Positions 1 to 8,029 of a stretch of DNA of 44,604 nucleotides are shown here, in pieces (the stretch's first letter is position 1; the number at the start of each line of letters is the position of its first letter). The stretch spans positions 1-44,604 of the forward strand of contig JAGCPK010000061.1 of the NCBI GenBank assembly GCA_017965725.1, read 5' to 3'. The stretch is from Prevotella sp. (lineage in GTDB: Bacteria; Bacteroidota; Bacteroidia; Bacteroidales; Bacteroidaceae). Position numbers and translations under genes: made by a program. Below the pieces are notes generated by a model. It had not been told where the DNA came from. It searched no databases and was given only the letters and a program-made list of their open reading frames with translations.

Positions 1-2190
1 CCAAGAGAACTGAATGGTGGAATAGACACCCTTCTCGTAGTTGTAACTGTCGCCCTCATCCTCATAGAGCGTAAACTGACCGTCGGCACCTGGATAGACG
101 CGAATCTCGAGGTTGTCCCACGACTTCTCACCCACGTACTGCATCTCAGGGCCGAGGGGCAGGATGCTGCCCGCACGGACGAACATCGGTACACGGTCCA
201 AAGAGGTCTCGAGGGTAATGTTCTGTCCACCCTTCAGTCGCTTGTTCGACCAGAAGTCGTACCAGTCGGCACCTTTCGGCAGATACTTCGCAGCCGTCTT
301 CGAGGCCGTCCAATCCACTACCGACTCCTGACGCCTGTCTCCTGTCTCTCTCCTTCTGTCCCAGCCCGTCATGGCGTCAGTACGGACAACCTTCTCCTCC
401 GTATATTGGGGATCGACGATGGGAGCAGCGAGGATACTACGACCGAACATAAACTCATCGGTCATGTCCCACACACGCTTATCGCTGGCGAAGTCGGCAA
501 ACAACGGACGCATGTAACTATCGTTGTTACTCGTCACCTGCCAAGCCATGCTGTAAAGATACGGTATCAGACGGTAGCGCAGGCGGATGGTCTTCTCGAT
601 GGCGTCATAGACAGGCTCGCCTTTCTGACCGAACTGCCAGATCTCACGGGGCGCGTCGGCACCATGACTGCGGAAGACTGGACAGAACAGGCCGTACTGC
701 ATCCAACGCACGTAGAGTTCCTGGAACTGCGGGTTCTTGGGGGCTGAGCCAGCGCCACGGGTATTATAGGAACTGCAGAAGAAACCGCCGATGTCGGTAT
801 TGAAGTTAGGATTGCCTGTGAGCGTGAAACTGAGTCCTGCGGGAACCTGTTTCCTCAGCATATCCCATGAGGAGTTCACATCACCGCTCCACATGTTCGA
901 GCCGTAGTGCTGCTGACCGGCATAACTGCTTCGCGTCATGATGAAGACACGCTTGGGCGAGTTCGGATAATCCCTGCGCTGCGACTGATAGATGCCACGC
1001 ACCGTTTCGAGGGGGAAGGCATTGCGCTGTGAGCGCCATGTGCCACCATAGACCTTGTGCTCGTAGTCGCTCTCACGCGGATTGAAGAAATCAGGGTCGG
1101 TAGAGTCCATCCACCAAGCATCCGTGCCGTAGTCATAGAGTTTCCTCAGGTACTTCCAATAGATGTCGCGGGCCTCAGGATGGAAAGCATCATAGACTTT
1201 CACGCCAGAGGGATAGTCGCGCATCGGTGGCCAGACATGCGAGATACCGCTCTGCGGCCACGTTTCGAAAGGCATCAGCAGACCTTTGGCATCGAGTTCG
1301 CGGAACTGCTGTGTCTGTGGCCCGAAACTCGCCCAAATGGAAATCATGAAATGGGCATGCTTCTTGTGAACGTTGTCAATCATCTGCTTACCATTGGCAA
1401 AGTCCTCAGAGAGGAAATCCATGGCATTCCACAGATAGTTTGAACCCCAGTACTGCCAGTCCTGGATGATGCCGTCGAGGGGCACCTGCAACTCACGGTA
1501 CTTATCGACGATACCCTCCGTCTCACGAGCCGTCTTGTATCGCTCCTTCGACTGCCAGTAGCCGTAGGTCCACAGGGGGAACATCGGCACGTCACCCGTC
1601 AACTGGCGCATCTGGGCAATGACACCGTCAGCAGAGCCGCCATACATGAAATAGTAGTCGATACCGCTGCCCACCTCAGAGGTGAACGACATGCCGTTGG
1701 CATCATCATCGAACTGCGTCGGTGAATAGTTCTCCCAGTAAATACCCCAGCCCTTGATGCTCTGGAGGACGTTCTGGAAGTCCTCTAGGTTCGACTGCTC
1801 CATACGCTTATGCTCGCCACGACGGTTCATCTTGCCGTTCTGGATAGTACCCAAGCCGTAGATGGCCTCATCCTTATCGAGAGTGAACACCTGCTGGACT
1901 TTGTTGATGTCGTAATCTTTTTCACGCAACAGCACCTTGCCCTTCGCTGTCAGGAATGTCAGGCATCCGGTCTTCGGGTCTTGTCTGACCGTCAGTTCGC
2001 TGCTCTTGTAGGTGTTGCCCTGTTTTGTCACAGCCACTTGTTCGGGCTTGGCTGTCACGACGAGGCTCTTGATAGACTGCCCCTTCACGACATGTACGAT
2101 CGTGGGCGTCACAAACTCAATCTTCAACTCCTGTGCGAAGCCTGACATACTAGCCAGCAATGCTCCGATCAACCATAGATACCTTTTCAT
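1..2190 (-). CDS. GH31 alpha-glycosidase (alpha-xylosidase/alpha-glucosidase type), C-terminus cut by window edge
   Basis: The frame opens at an ATG at 2190 and stays open to base 1, giving 730 visible residues. A signal peptide (about residues 1-20, ending SGFAQ) indicates export to the periplasm or beyond. The N-terminal beta domain is followed by the GH31 barrel: WWMDSTDPD carries the presumed nucleophile Asp362 and WSGDVNSSW the acid/base Asp437. The visible end (YEDEGDSYNYEKG) is typical of the C-terminal DUF5110-like beta domain, so only a small part is missing. The WWMD...PD signature resembles xyloglucan- or glucan-active GH31 enzymes of Bacteroidota, but the substrate cannot be fixed. 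It is the last visible gene of the GH43-GH97-GH31 operon, 9 nt after the GH97 stop. Residues about 611-624 are an Arg-rich stretch encoded by 7-bp tandem repeats, which looks like an insertion before the YLPKGADWYDFW motif. Confidence 0.9.
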   Translation of the reverse strand, partial: MKRYLWLIGALLASMSGFAQELKIEFVTPTIVHVVKGQSIKSLVVTAKPEQVAVTKQGNTYKSSELTVRQDPKTGCLTFLTAKGKVLLREKDYDINKVQQVFTLDKDEAIYGLGTIQNGKMNRRGEHKRMEQSNLEDFQNVLQSIKGWGIYWENYSPTQFDDDANGMSFTSEVGSGIDYYFMYGGSADGVIAQMRQLTGDVPMFPLWTYGYWQSKERYKTARETEGIVDKYRELQVPLDGIIQDWQYWGSNYLWNAMDFLSEDFANGKQMIDNVHKKHAHFMISIWASFGPQTQQFRELDAKGLLMPFETWPQSGISHVWPPMRDYPSGVKVYDAFHPEARDIYWKYLRKLYDYGTDAWWMDSTDPDFFNPRESDYEHKVYGGTWRSQRNAFPLETVRGIYQSQRRDYPNSPKRVFIMTRSSYAGQQHYGSNMWSGDVNSSWDMLRKQVPAGLSFTLTGNPNFNTDIGGFFCSSYNTRGAGSAPKNPQFQELYVRWMQYGLFCPVFRSHGADAPREIWQFGQKGEPVYDAIEKTIRLRYRLIPYLYSMAWQVTSNNDSYMRPLFADFASDKRVWDMTDEFMFGRSILAAPIVDPQYTEEKVVRTDAMTGWDRRRETGDRRQESVVDWTASKTAAKYLPKGADWYDFWSNKRLKGGQNITLETSLDRVPMFVRAGSILPLGPEMQYVGEKSWDNLEIRVYPGADGQFTLYEDEGDSYNYEKGVYSTIQFSW
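323..364. repeat. Heptanucleotide tandem repeat inside GH31 gene
   Basis: Successive 7-mers on the plus strand read GACTCCT, GACGCCT, GTCTCCT, GTCTCTC, TCCTTCT. The period is exactly 7 bp with substitutions between units. On the coding (minus) strand it is purine rich and encodes an Arg/Glu-rich segment at about residues 611-624 of the GH31. One of five 7-bp-period loci in the window. Confidence 0.75.
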
Positions 2191-2199
2191 TTCCTAACA

Positions 2200-4143
2200 T
2201 TATTCATTGACCAGCACTACACCACCATTGCACGGAATGGTAATGGCGACGGTCTGTTTCTTGTTTTGTTTCACCTGATTCACACTGCCGTTGAGTTGTG
2301 CGTCGTCATTATAGACGGAGAGCATGGTGTCCTTGACGAACATCGGGAGTGTGATCGTCTTCTTCAAGGGCTCGTTCTCAGCATTGATACCTGCCACGTA
2401 CCATTTATTACCACAACGACGGGCGATGATGACGTACTTGCCAGGATAACCGTCGATGAACTTCACCTCATCCCATGTCGTAGGCACCTTTTTCATAAAG
2501 TCGATGGCCCAGGCAGGCGCATCCGTCAGGTTGTTGGGCGCCATCGCAAAGTGCTGTACGGCACTCTGGAAGAGGACTGCCGTAGCAAGGGCATAGACAT
2601 CAGAGGTCTTACGCACGGTACCATGCTGATTGTCGGCATTATAACGCTTGTTGAGCGTAGAACCGCCGAAATCCATCGAACCGACGGTGTTGCGGATAAA
2701 CGGATGGATACAGCCATTACGGGCTTCAGCATCACAGGCACCCTGTCCGAAGTGCAGATTCTCCGAGGCGAGCACAGCCTCCGAGGCGGCATAGTTGGGG
2801 TACATCTTCTCCCAGCCGCGAGGCAGTGTACATCCGTGGAAGATACAGAGCAGGCCGAAGTCGTTAGCGTCAGCGAGGATATCCTCATAGAGTTGCATCG
2901 TCGGCTGTTTGTCTCCTCCGAAGAAATCGACCTTGATACCACGGATGCCATTGTCGTGCATCCACTTCATCTCCTCACGACGGATACGACCGTTGTTCAT
3001 CTTGCCGATAGGCGTCTGAGGTGCATCGTTCCACACACCGTTGGAGTTGTACCAGAGGAAGAGGCCCACACCCTTTGTCTTACCATAGCGGGCCAGTTCT
3101 GCTATCTTCTCGTAACCGATCTGCTTGTCCCAGAACGCGTCGATGAGCACACTCTGATAACCCATCGCTGCGGAGAAGTCGATATAACGTTTTTGCTCGT
3201 CGAAATTACAACTACCATCCATACCGATGATCCAACTCCAAGAGCCCTTGCCATAGATATACTCCTGCGAGGCCTTGTACTTCTGCTCCACGAGGTCGAA
3301 GGGAACGGTCGTCTCGACGATATTCGCCAACGGTCCTACGGTAATGGTACGCCAAGGGGTCTCACCTGGCAGTGTGATGGCTGGCGTGACAGAGCCGACG
3401 CCATTCAACTCACCCTGTTGAGGAAAGCCAATACGATAGGTGCCACCCTGTTCGTTGAGCAGACGACAACCCACATAACTGCCATCGGTACCCGTCTCAC
3501 TGATCAGCACCCAGCCTTGCTCACCAACCTTGAAGAGACAAGGGAAGGTATAACCCTCGCCCCAGCCGTTCTTGCCAACAGGGTCGTCGAGAGTATAGGA
3601 TGTCTCATAACTGGGAGAGGTACGTGCGAAGCCACCCATCGGCTTCGACTGCGGGCAGAGGAAGGTGGTGGTGCCGTCTGGCAGCGCGAAACCACTGGCC
3701 TCACGCTCGATGACACAGACACGGGTGTCGCGCTTGGGATAGAGTTTGTAACGGAAAGCCACATCGCGGTTGCTGACGCGGAAGATGATATCCATCACGG
3801 GCTGACCGCCCTGCGTATAGGTGGCCACAGCCTCTGTAGCCTCGTAATCGACATGACTCTGCTTGATGTTACGCAGACTGTAGGTCTCGCTGATCTTGTT
3901 CTGTTCAATGCCCTTTAATGCCAGTCCCTGTGTATAGTCACCGATATTCGTCACCACACCGAGGGCGGAAGGGTTCAACAACACCTGTCCTTGATAACTG
4001 ACACTGTATGACGGTTTGCCCTCCGCCAGTTCCAATGACACACTGACCTTTCCGTCAGGACTCAAAACGGACTGCGCCGTTGAAGTGATAAGTGATAAAT
4101 GATAAGTGAAAAATAATAAACCTATCAGACAATACTTTTTCAT
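2200..4143 (-). CDS. GH97 glycoside hydrolase, retaining (alpha-galactosidase-like) subgroup
   Basis: 647 residues, the usual GH97 length, with an N-terminal signal peptide (about 1-23, ending TSTAQ) and therefore exported. Domains in order: N-terminal beta-sandwich (about 25-290), (beta/alpha)8 barrel (about 295-560), small C-terminal beta domain. The motif GIKVDFFGGD places Asp406 where retaining GH97 enzymes such as the Bacteroides thetaiotaomicron alpha-galactosidase BtGal97b have their nucleophile. Glu461 lies 55 residues further on, the spacing I recall for the D415/E470 pair of BtGal97b. The inverting SusB type lacks this Asp. Alpha-galactosidase or related alpha-glycosidase activity is therefore more likely than starch hydrolysis. 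The gene sits 32 nt after GH43 and 9 nt before GH31. The signal peptide is partly encoded by a 7-bp repeat (4083-4110). Confidence 0.92.
   Translation of the reverse strand: MKKYCLIGLLFFTYHLSLITSTAQSVLSPDGKVSVSLELAEGKPSYSVSYQGQVLLNPSALGVVTNIGDYTQGLALKGIEQNKISETYSLRNIKQSHVDYEATEAVATYTQGGQPVMDIIFRVSNRDVAFRYKLYPKRDTRVCVIEREASGFALPDGTTTFLCPQSKPMGGFARTSPSYETSYTLDDPVGKNGWGEGYTFPCLFKVGEQGWVLISETGTDGSYVGCRLLNEQGGTYRIGFPQQGELNGVGSVTPAITLPGETPWRTITVGPLANIVETTVPFDLVEQKYKASQEYIYGKGSWSWIIGMDGSCNFDEQKRYIDFSAAMGYQSVLIDAFWDKQIGYEKIAELARYGKTKGVGLFLWYNSNGVWNDAPQTPIGKMNNGRIRREEMKWMHDNGIRGIKVDFFGGDKQPTMQLYEDILADANDFGLLCIFHGCTLPRGWEKMYPNYAASEAVLASENLHFGQGACDAEARNGCIHPFIRNTVGSMDFGGSTLNKRYNADNQHGTVRKTSDVYALATAVLFQSAVQHFAMAPNNLTDAPAWAIDFMKKVPTTWDEVKFIDGYPGKYVIIARRCGNKWYVAGINAENEPLKKTITLPMFVKDTMLSVYNDDAQLNGSVNQVKQNKKQTVAITIPCNGGVVLVNE
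4083..4110. repeat. Heptanucleotide tandem repeat in GH97 signal-peptide region
   Basis: Plus-strand units are AAGTGAT, AAGTGAT, AAATGAT, AAGTGAA: four copies of a 7-bp unit. On the coding strand this gives part of the hydrophobic core of the GH97 signal peptide (TYHLSLIT). Because 7 is not a multiple of 3, gain or loss of one unit would shift the frame. Confidence 0.8.
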
Positions 4144-4175
4144 ATCTTTAGTTTTTGAAGATTACATACTACAAA

Positions 4176-5819
4176 CTACTTCTTGCTCACATCATAACAG
4201 AACTCATCGATATCCACATACCCTCCAGCCTTCTTCGTGGCGTAACAGAAGATACCAAACTTTGAGCCCATGAAGAAACGACGCCAGTCGAAACTCAGAC
4301 GGTAGTCCTTTGTACCTATCTGTGTCCAGTGCTCACCGTCGAGGCTATAGTAGAAGTTGGCAGCATCCTTTCCACCACGCTGGGCTGGACGGAAATCAGC
4401 ATCGATGCGCAACCATACTTTGGTAGATTTGGGCGATACTTGTGTCAGTGAAACGCCCTCAATCATTTTCTCGTCATACTTGGTGACAGCCTTCTCGCGG
4501 TCGGACAACTGTACTGACAGTTCTCCCATCTCCAGAGACACTGTCTTGCCCTTCTTCTTGAGGGTCAACGCACCCGTGTCACTATTAAAGGCTGCCAAGC
4601 CAGCGCAGTCGCCATCTTTCATCTTTGAATAGTCCAGACAGATACTGCCGCTGCACGTCGGGCCCTCCATACGCTGTGTCAGCGTGTTGGGGGCGAGATA
4701 GAGGTTCTCCACCACACGGTTGGTCTTCAGACGGAGGAATCCTGGACGTTCCGTCAGACTCCAAGCATTGTCAATGGGGTTGTGGTTCCACTGCCAGTGC
4801 AGTCCCAACTTCGGATCTGCGAAATCATCAGCCTTCACAATGGCCGTTGCAGGCTGTCCACTCACCACAGGACGTACCACGTCAGGCACTTTGCCATTCT
4901 CGTCGCCCAACATCGGCCATCCGTTGATCCAGCGACAAGGCATCACGGTGAGTACACGGCCCACGCCACCACGGTCCTGGAAGATGATACCGTACCAGTC
5001 GCCATCAGGTGAATCGACAATTGTTCCTTGGGCCTCGTAGGAGAAGGTGCTGAACTCGCTCTCGAGAATCACCTGTTTCTCCCAAGGTCCGTGGATATCG
5101 TCTGCACGATAGCACACCTCACGGCGATGCTTGCCTGGGGCATAGACATGCGAGATCATCAGCAGGTAGTATTTGCCATTGTGCTTAATCACACGACTAC
5201 CCTCCAACAAACCTTTCTCGTCTTCCTCACGCTGGAAGATGTGCATATAGGTTCCCTCAATTACATCGGAGAGGTCTGGTTTCAGTTCCATCAGTTCACC
5301 CGTACCATAGATGACATACACACGACCGTCATCATCGAAGAACAGCGAACAGTCGTGGAAGTGGCGCATACGCGACAGGATTTTCCACGGACCCTCGGCC
5401 TTGTCGGCAGTGAAAATATAGGTATCGCCCATCGCACCCTGCTCATTGGGAGCCAGAAGCGCATAGAACTTGCCATTGTGATACTTCAACGAGGTGGCCC
5501 ACTGTCCACGACCATAGGCCGTACCCTCCAACAGATCATATTTCGGCGAGTCGGTCAACTTGTCGAAGATATATCCTACCGTCTCCCAGTTCTTCAGATC
5601 CTTCGAGGCCATCACAGGAGCACCTGGCATCAGGTGCATTGTCGTGGAGACGAGATAGAAAGTGTCGCCTACACGAATCACATCAGGATCAGGCACGTCA
5701 GCCCACAACATCGGGTTCTGAATCTTCTCCGTCTGGAGTGTCTCGTAATCATCTGCCATCATACTCACGGCAGGCATAAGCAGCAGTGCCGCCAACAATA
5801 CTTGGAATAGTTTTTTCAT
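4176..5819 (-). CDS. GH43 arabinofuranosidase/xylosidase with C-terminal beta-sandwich
   Basis: 547 residues with a signal peptide (about 1-22). The five-bladed GH43 propeller covers about residues 33-320. The three catalytic acids are visible: Asp44 in VPDPDVIR (base), Asp156 in HFHDCSLFF (pKa modulator) and Glu206 in LLEGSRV (acid). About residues 330-547 form a second beta-sandwich (DUF1349/laminin-G-like, ending in VDIDEFCYDV), as found in large GH43 beta-xylosidases and alpha-L-arabinofuranosidases; I suspect a subfamily-12-like member but cannot confirm it. It is the first gene of the GH43-GH97-GH31 operon, 50 nt after the Xpt-PreA gene on the same strand. No perfect TAnnTTTG box lies in that gap (best match TAGATTTA), so read-through from the upstream gene is possible. 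Confidence 0.9.
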   Translation of the reverse strand: MKKLFQVLLAALLLMPAVSMMADDYETLQTEKIQNPMLWADVPDPDVIRVGDTFYLVSTTMHLMPGAPVMASKDLKNWETVGYIFDKLTDSPKYDLLEGTAYGRGQWATSLKYHNGKFYALLAPNEQGAMGDTYIFTADKAEGPWKILSRMRHFHDCSLFFDDDGRVYVIYGTGELMELKPDLSDVIEGTYMHIFQREEDEKGLLEGSRVIKHNGKYYLLMISHVYAPGKHRREVCYRADDIHGPWEKQVILESEFSTFSYEAQGTIVDSPDGDWYGIIFQDRGGVGRVLTVMPCRWINGWPMLGDENGKVPDVVRPVVSGQPATAIVKADDFADPKLGLHWQWNHNPIDNAWSLTERPGFLRLKTNRVVENLYLAPNTLTQRMEGPTCSGSICLDYSKMKDGDCAGLAAFNSDTGALTLKKKGKTVSLEMGELSVQLSDREKAVTKYDEKMIEGVSLTQVSPKSTKVWLRIDADFRPAQRGGKDAANFYYSLDGEHWTQIGTKDYRLSFDWRRFFMGSKFGIFCYATKKAGGYVDIDEFCYDVSKK

Positions 5820-5869
5820 CTTTATATATTCATTAAGTTAAATCTACGTCATAATGTTTGAGGTATTGA

Positions 5870-7909
5870 TTACTCTTTTTTCTTGTTTTTAACAACACGC
5901 TTGGTTACTCCGATAGCGCCTGCAGGACAAACAAGACGGCAGAGGTGACATCCAACACACTTGGTGCCCACCAGATGGGGCTGACGGGTGGTGTGGTCGA
6001 AAATGATGGCCTGATGACCTCCGTCACTGCACGACACCTCACAACGGCCACAACCTATACAGAGGTCCTTGTCGAACTTCGGGTAAATGATGGTGTCACG
6101 ATCCAGATAATCAGGCTTCAGGAATTTTGGCAGTTGCTCACCTACAAGATCCTGTAGGGACGACAGACCGCACTTTGCAAGATAACGCTGAAGACCCAAG
6201 ATGAGGTCGTCGATGATGCGATAGCCATACTGCATAACAGCTGTACACACCTGCACATTGCTGCAGCCCAACTGGATAAACTCCAATGCATCACGCCACG
6301 TCTCGATGCCACCAATACCACTCAACTCCACCTTTTGAGGCATCTGTGCCAACTCTAAGATATGGCGCAAGGCAATAGGGCGAACAGCGCGACCTGAATA
6401 GCCGGAGATGGTACGTTGTCCAGACACCTCAGCATCAGTACGCATCGTCACCGACTTGATGGTGTTAATGGCTGATATCGCATCGGCACCAGCCTCGACG
6501 CAGGCCACAGCAGGCTCGGCAATATGGGTGATATTGGGCGTCATCTTCGGAATGACAGGTATCTTCACACTTCTTTTCACACAGGCAGTATAGGTCTTCA
6601 CCAGTTCAGGACTCTGACCCACGTCGCTACCCATGCCCTCGTGTTTCATCTGAGGACACGAGAAATTCAGTTCGACAGCATCACAGCCAGCCTCTTCGGC
6701 CATCTTGGCCAATTGAATCCACTCCATTTCAGTCTGTCCCATGATGGAAGCGATGACCACTTTCGTGGGGTAGTCCTGCTTCAGTCGGCGCAGGATGTCA
6801 AAATCCATCTCCACAGGGTTCTCACTCAACTGTTCCATGTTACGGAAGCCGTAGAAATCGCCGCGGGTGGCATTGTTGTGCATCGCGTCGAAACGAGGCG
6901 ATACCTCGTTAATCTCTTGCAAACAGATGGTCTTATAGAAGACGCCTGCCCAGCCAGCATCGAAGGCGCGCGCCACCATCTCGTAGTTGGTACAGACAGC
7001 CGATGAAGCCAGGAAGAACGGATTCTCGCAGGGAATGCCACAGAACGTGATGTCGAGTGAAGGATAATGGCTATCATCGACATCGTCTTGATGGATACTA
7101 CGCAAAATATCTTTGATGCGGATAGGCCAGTTATAGTGGATACAAGCCTGTTCTGCCCGCTCCAGGTCTGCATCGGTACAGTCCTTCACCCAGCGCAAGG
7201 CGGGCTTGTGGTTGTCAAAGCGGATGGCACGGATGGCACGTGCGGGGTCGCCAGTCTTACAGGCTTTGGTACACGGCGCATCCTGACACAACAGACAACG
7301 GCCGGCCTCCTCGTAGATATTCAACTTTCTAATCTTTACATCTTTCAGTTTTATCTGGTTGTTCTCCAGCGATTCGATGATGGCCAGCGACTCAATATGC
7401 TTCACACCGGCTTCGGCAAGCACACGGCGACCGTCCTGAAACTCCTTTTCGATGATAAACCCCATACCCACAATCTCGGCACCAGCCTGTCGGCAGAGAT
7501 CCATGATGCCCAGACCGGCATTGCCGTAGGCTAGGAAATCGTCGATGAAAAGCACACGATCCTCTGCGGTCAGATACTCACGGCTGATGATGAGCGTATA
7601 ATCGTTCTGCTTGGTAAACGAGTGCACTGTCGTTGTAAGGTAGTCAGCCATCGTCAACGGCTTATTCTTTTTGGCAAAGACCACAGGCAACTCCATCAAA
7701 TAGCCCAGCATCACCGCCGGCGCAATACCTGAAGCCTCTACCGTCAGAATCTTCGTAGGTTTCGCCTCGGCAAAGCGATTCATAAACTCCACCGCCACCT
7801 GTTTCATCAGGTAAGGATCCATCTGGTGGTTAATAAATCTATCTACTTTCAGAATACCACCGTCCAGGCTATGACCGTCCTGTAAAATACGACTAACTAG
7901 TGTTCTCAT
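5870..7909 (-). CDS. Fusion protein: xanthine phosphoribosyltransferase + Fe-S linker domain + PreA-like dihydropyrimidine dehydrogenase
   Basis: 679 residues in one open frame. Residues 1-190 are a complete Xpt-type purine phosphoribosyltransferase (converts xanthine and PRPP to XMP), with the PRPP motif [13 protein letters not shown] at 119-131. Residues 195-280 carry CxxCxxxxCxxxC (Cys205, 208, 213, 217), like the N-terminal Fe-S domain of DPD/PreT, but no FAD/NAD(P) module follows. Residues about 285-600 are a PreA/DHODH-type FMN barrel (ELNFSCP at 413-419). Residues 611-665 hold two 4Fe-4S motifs (Cys617/620/623/627 and 651/654/657/661). In the active-site loop the DPD catalytic Cys (GLACGQ) is replaced: here GMGSDVGQ, Val430. 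No signal peptide, so cytoplasmic. A -7 box (7947-7954) gives a leader of only about 30 nt, too short for a purine riboswitch. Function beyond the Xpt activity is unknown. Confidence 0.88.
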   Translation of the reverse strand: MRTLVSRILQDGHSLDGGILKVDRFINHQMDPYLMKQVAVEFMNRFAEAKPTKILTVEASGIAPAVMLGYLMELPVVFAKKNKPLTMADYLTTTVHSFTKQNDYTLIISREYLTAEDRVLFIDDFLAYGNAGLGIMDLCRQAGAEIVGMGFIIEKEFQDGRRVLAEAGVKHIESLAIIESLENNQIKLKDVKIRKLNIYEEAGRCLLCQDAPCTKACKTGDPARAIRAIRFDNHKPALRWVKDCTDADLERAEQACIHYNWPIRIKDILRSIHQDDVDDSHYPSLDITFCGIPCENPFFLASSAVCTNYEMVARAFDAGWAGVFYKTICLQEINEVSPRFDAMHNNATRGDFYGFRNMEQLSENPVEMDFDILRRLKQDYPTKVVIASIMGQTEMEWIQLAKMAEEAGCDAVELNFSCPQMKHEGMGSDVGQSPELVKTYTACVKRSVKIPVIPKMTPNITHIAEPAVACVEAGADAISAINTIKSVTMRTDAEVSGQRTISGYSGRAVRPIALRHILELAQMPQKVELSGIGGIETWRDALEFIQLGCSNVQVCTAVMQYGYRIIDDLILGLQRYLAKCGLSSLQDLVGEQLPKFLKPDYLDRDTIIYPKFDKDLCIGCGRCEVSCSDGGHQAIIFDHTTRQPHLVGTKCVGCHLCRLVCPAGAIGVTKRVVKNKKKE

Positions 7910-7946
7910 TTACCTATTTTTAATTGAAAGTCATCTATTATGGATG

Positions 7947-7954
7947 CAAAGATA
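7947..7954 (-). promoter_or_regulatory. Predicted -7 promoter box for the Xpt-PreA fusion
   Basis: The minus strand reads TATCTTTG, a perfect TAnnTTTG Bacteroidota -7 element 38-45 nt upstream of the fusion start codon. It is divergent from the SLC13 promoter 43 bp away. No convincing -33 TTTG was found. Confidence 0.6.
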
Positions 7955-7996
7955 TTAAAAAAAATAAAACAATCAAATAAATTCGAGTAGTTTTCG

Positions 7997-8004
7997 TATT
8001 TTTG
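7997..8004 (+). promoter_or_regulatory. Predicted -7 promoter box for the SLC13 transporter
   Basis: TATTTTTG matches TAnnTTTG and lies 26 nt before the ATG at 8030, so the expected 5' leader is short (about 18 nt). Confidence 0.55.
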
Positions 8005-8029
8005 CATTGTAAAAAATCAATCTCTAACG

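Noticed and set aside
2266..3918. Long open frame (550 codons) on the plus strand opposite the GH97 gene
   Set aside because: It mirrors the codon pattern of the real GH97 on the minus strand, has no recognisable domain and no promoter; similar antisense frames occur opposite other genes (12620-13957, 16672-17847, 32385-33443).
5820..5869. Independent promoter for the GH43 operon
   Set aside because: Only an imperfect box (TAGATTTA) is present in 50 nt; too weak to list as a feature.
7910..7960. Purine riboswitch in front of the Xpt domain
   Set aside because: The predicted promoter leaves about 30 nt of leader, and no conserved purine-aptamer core was seen.
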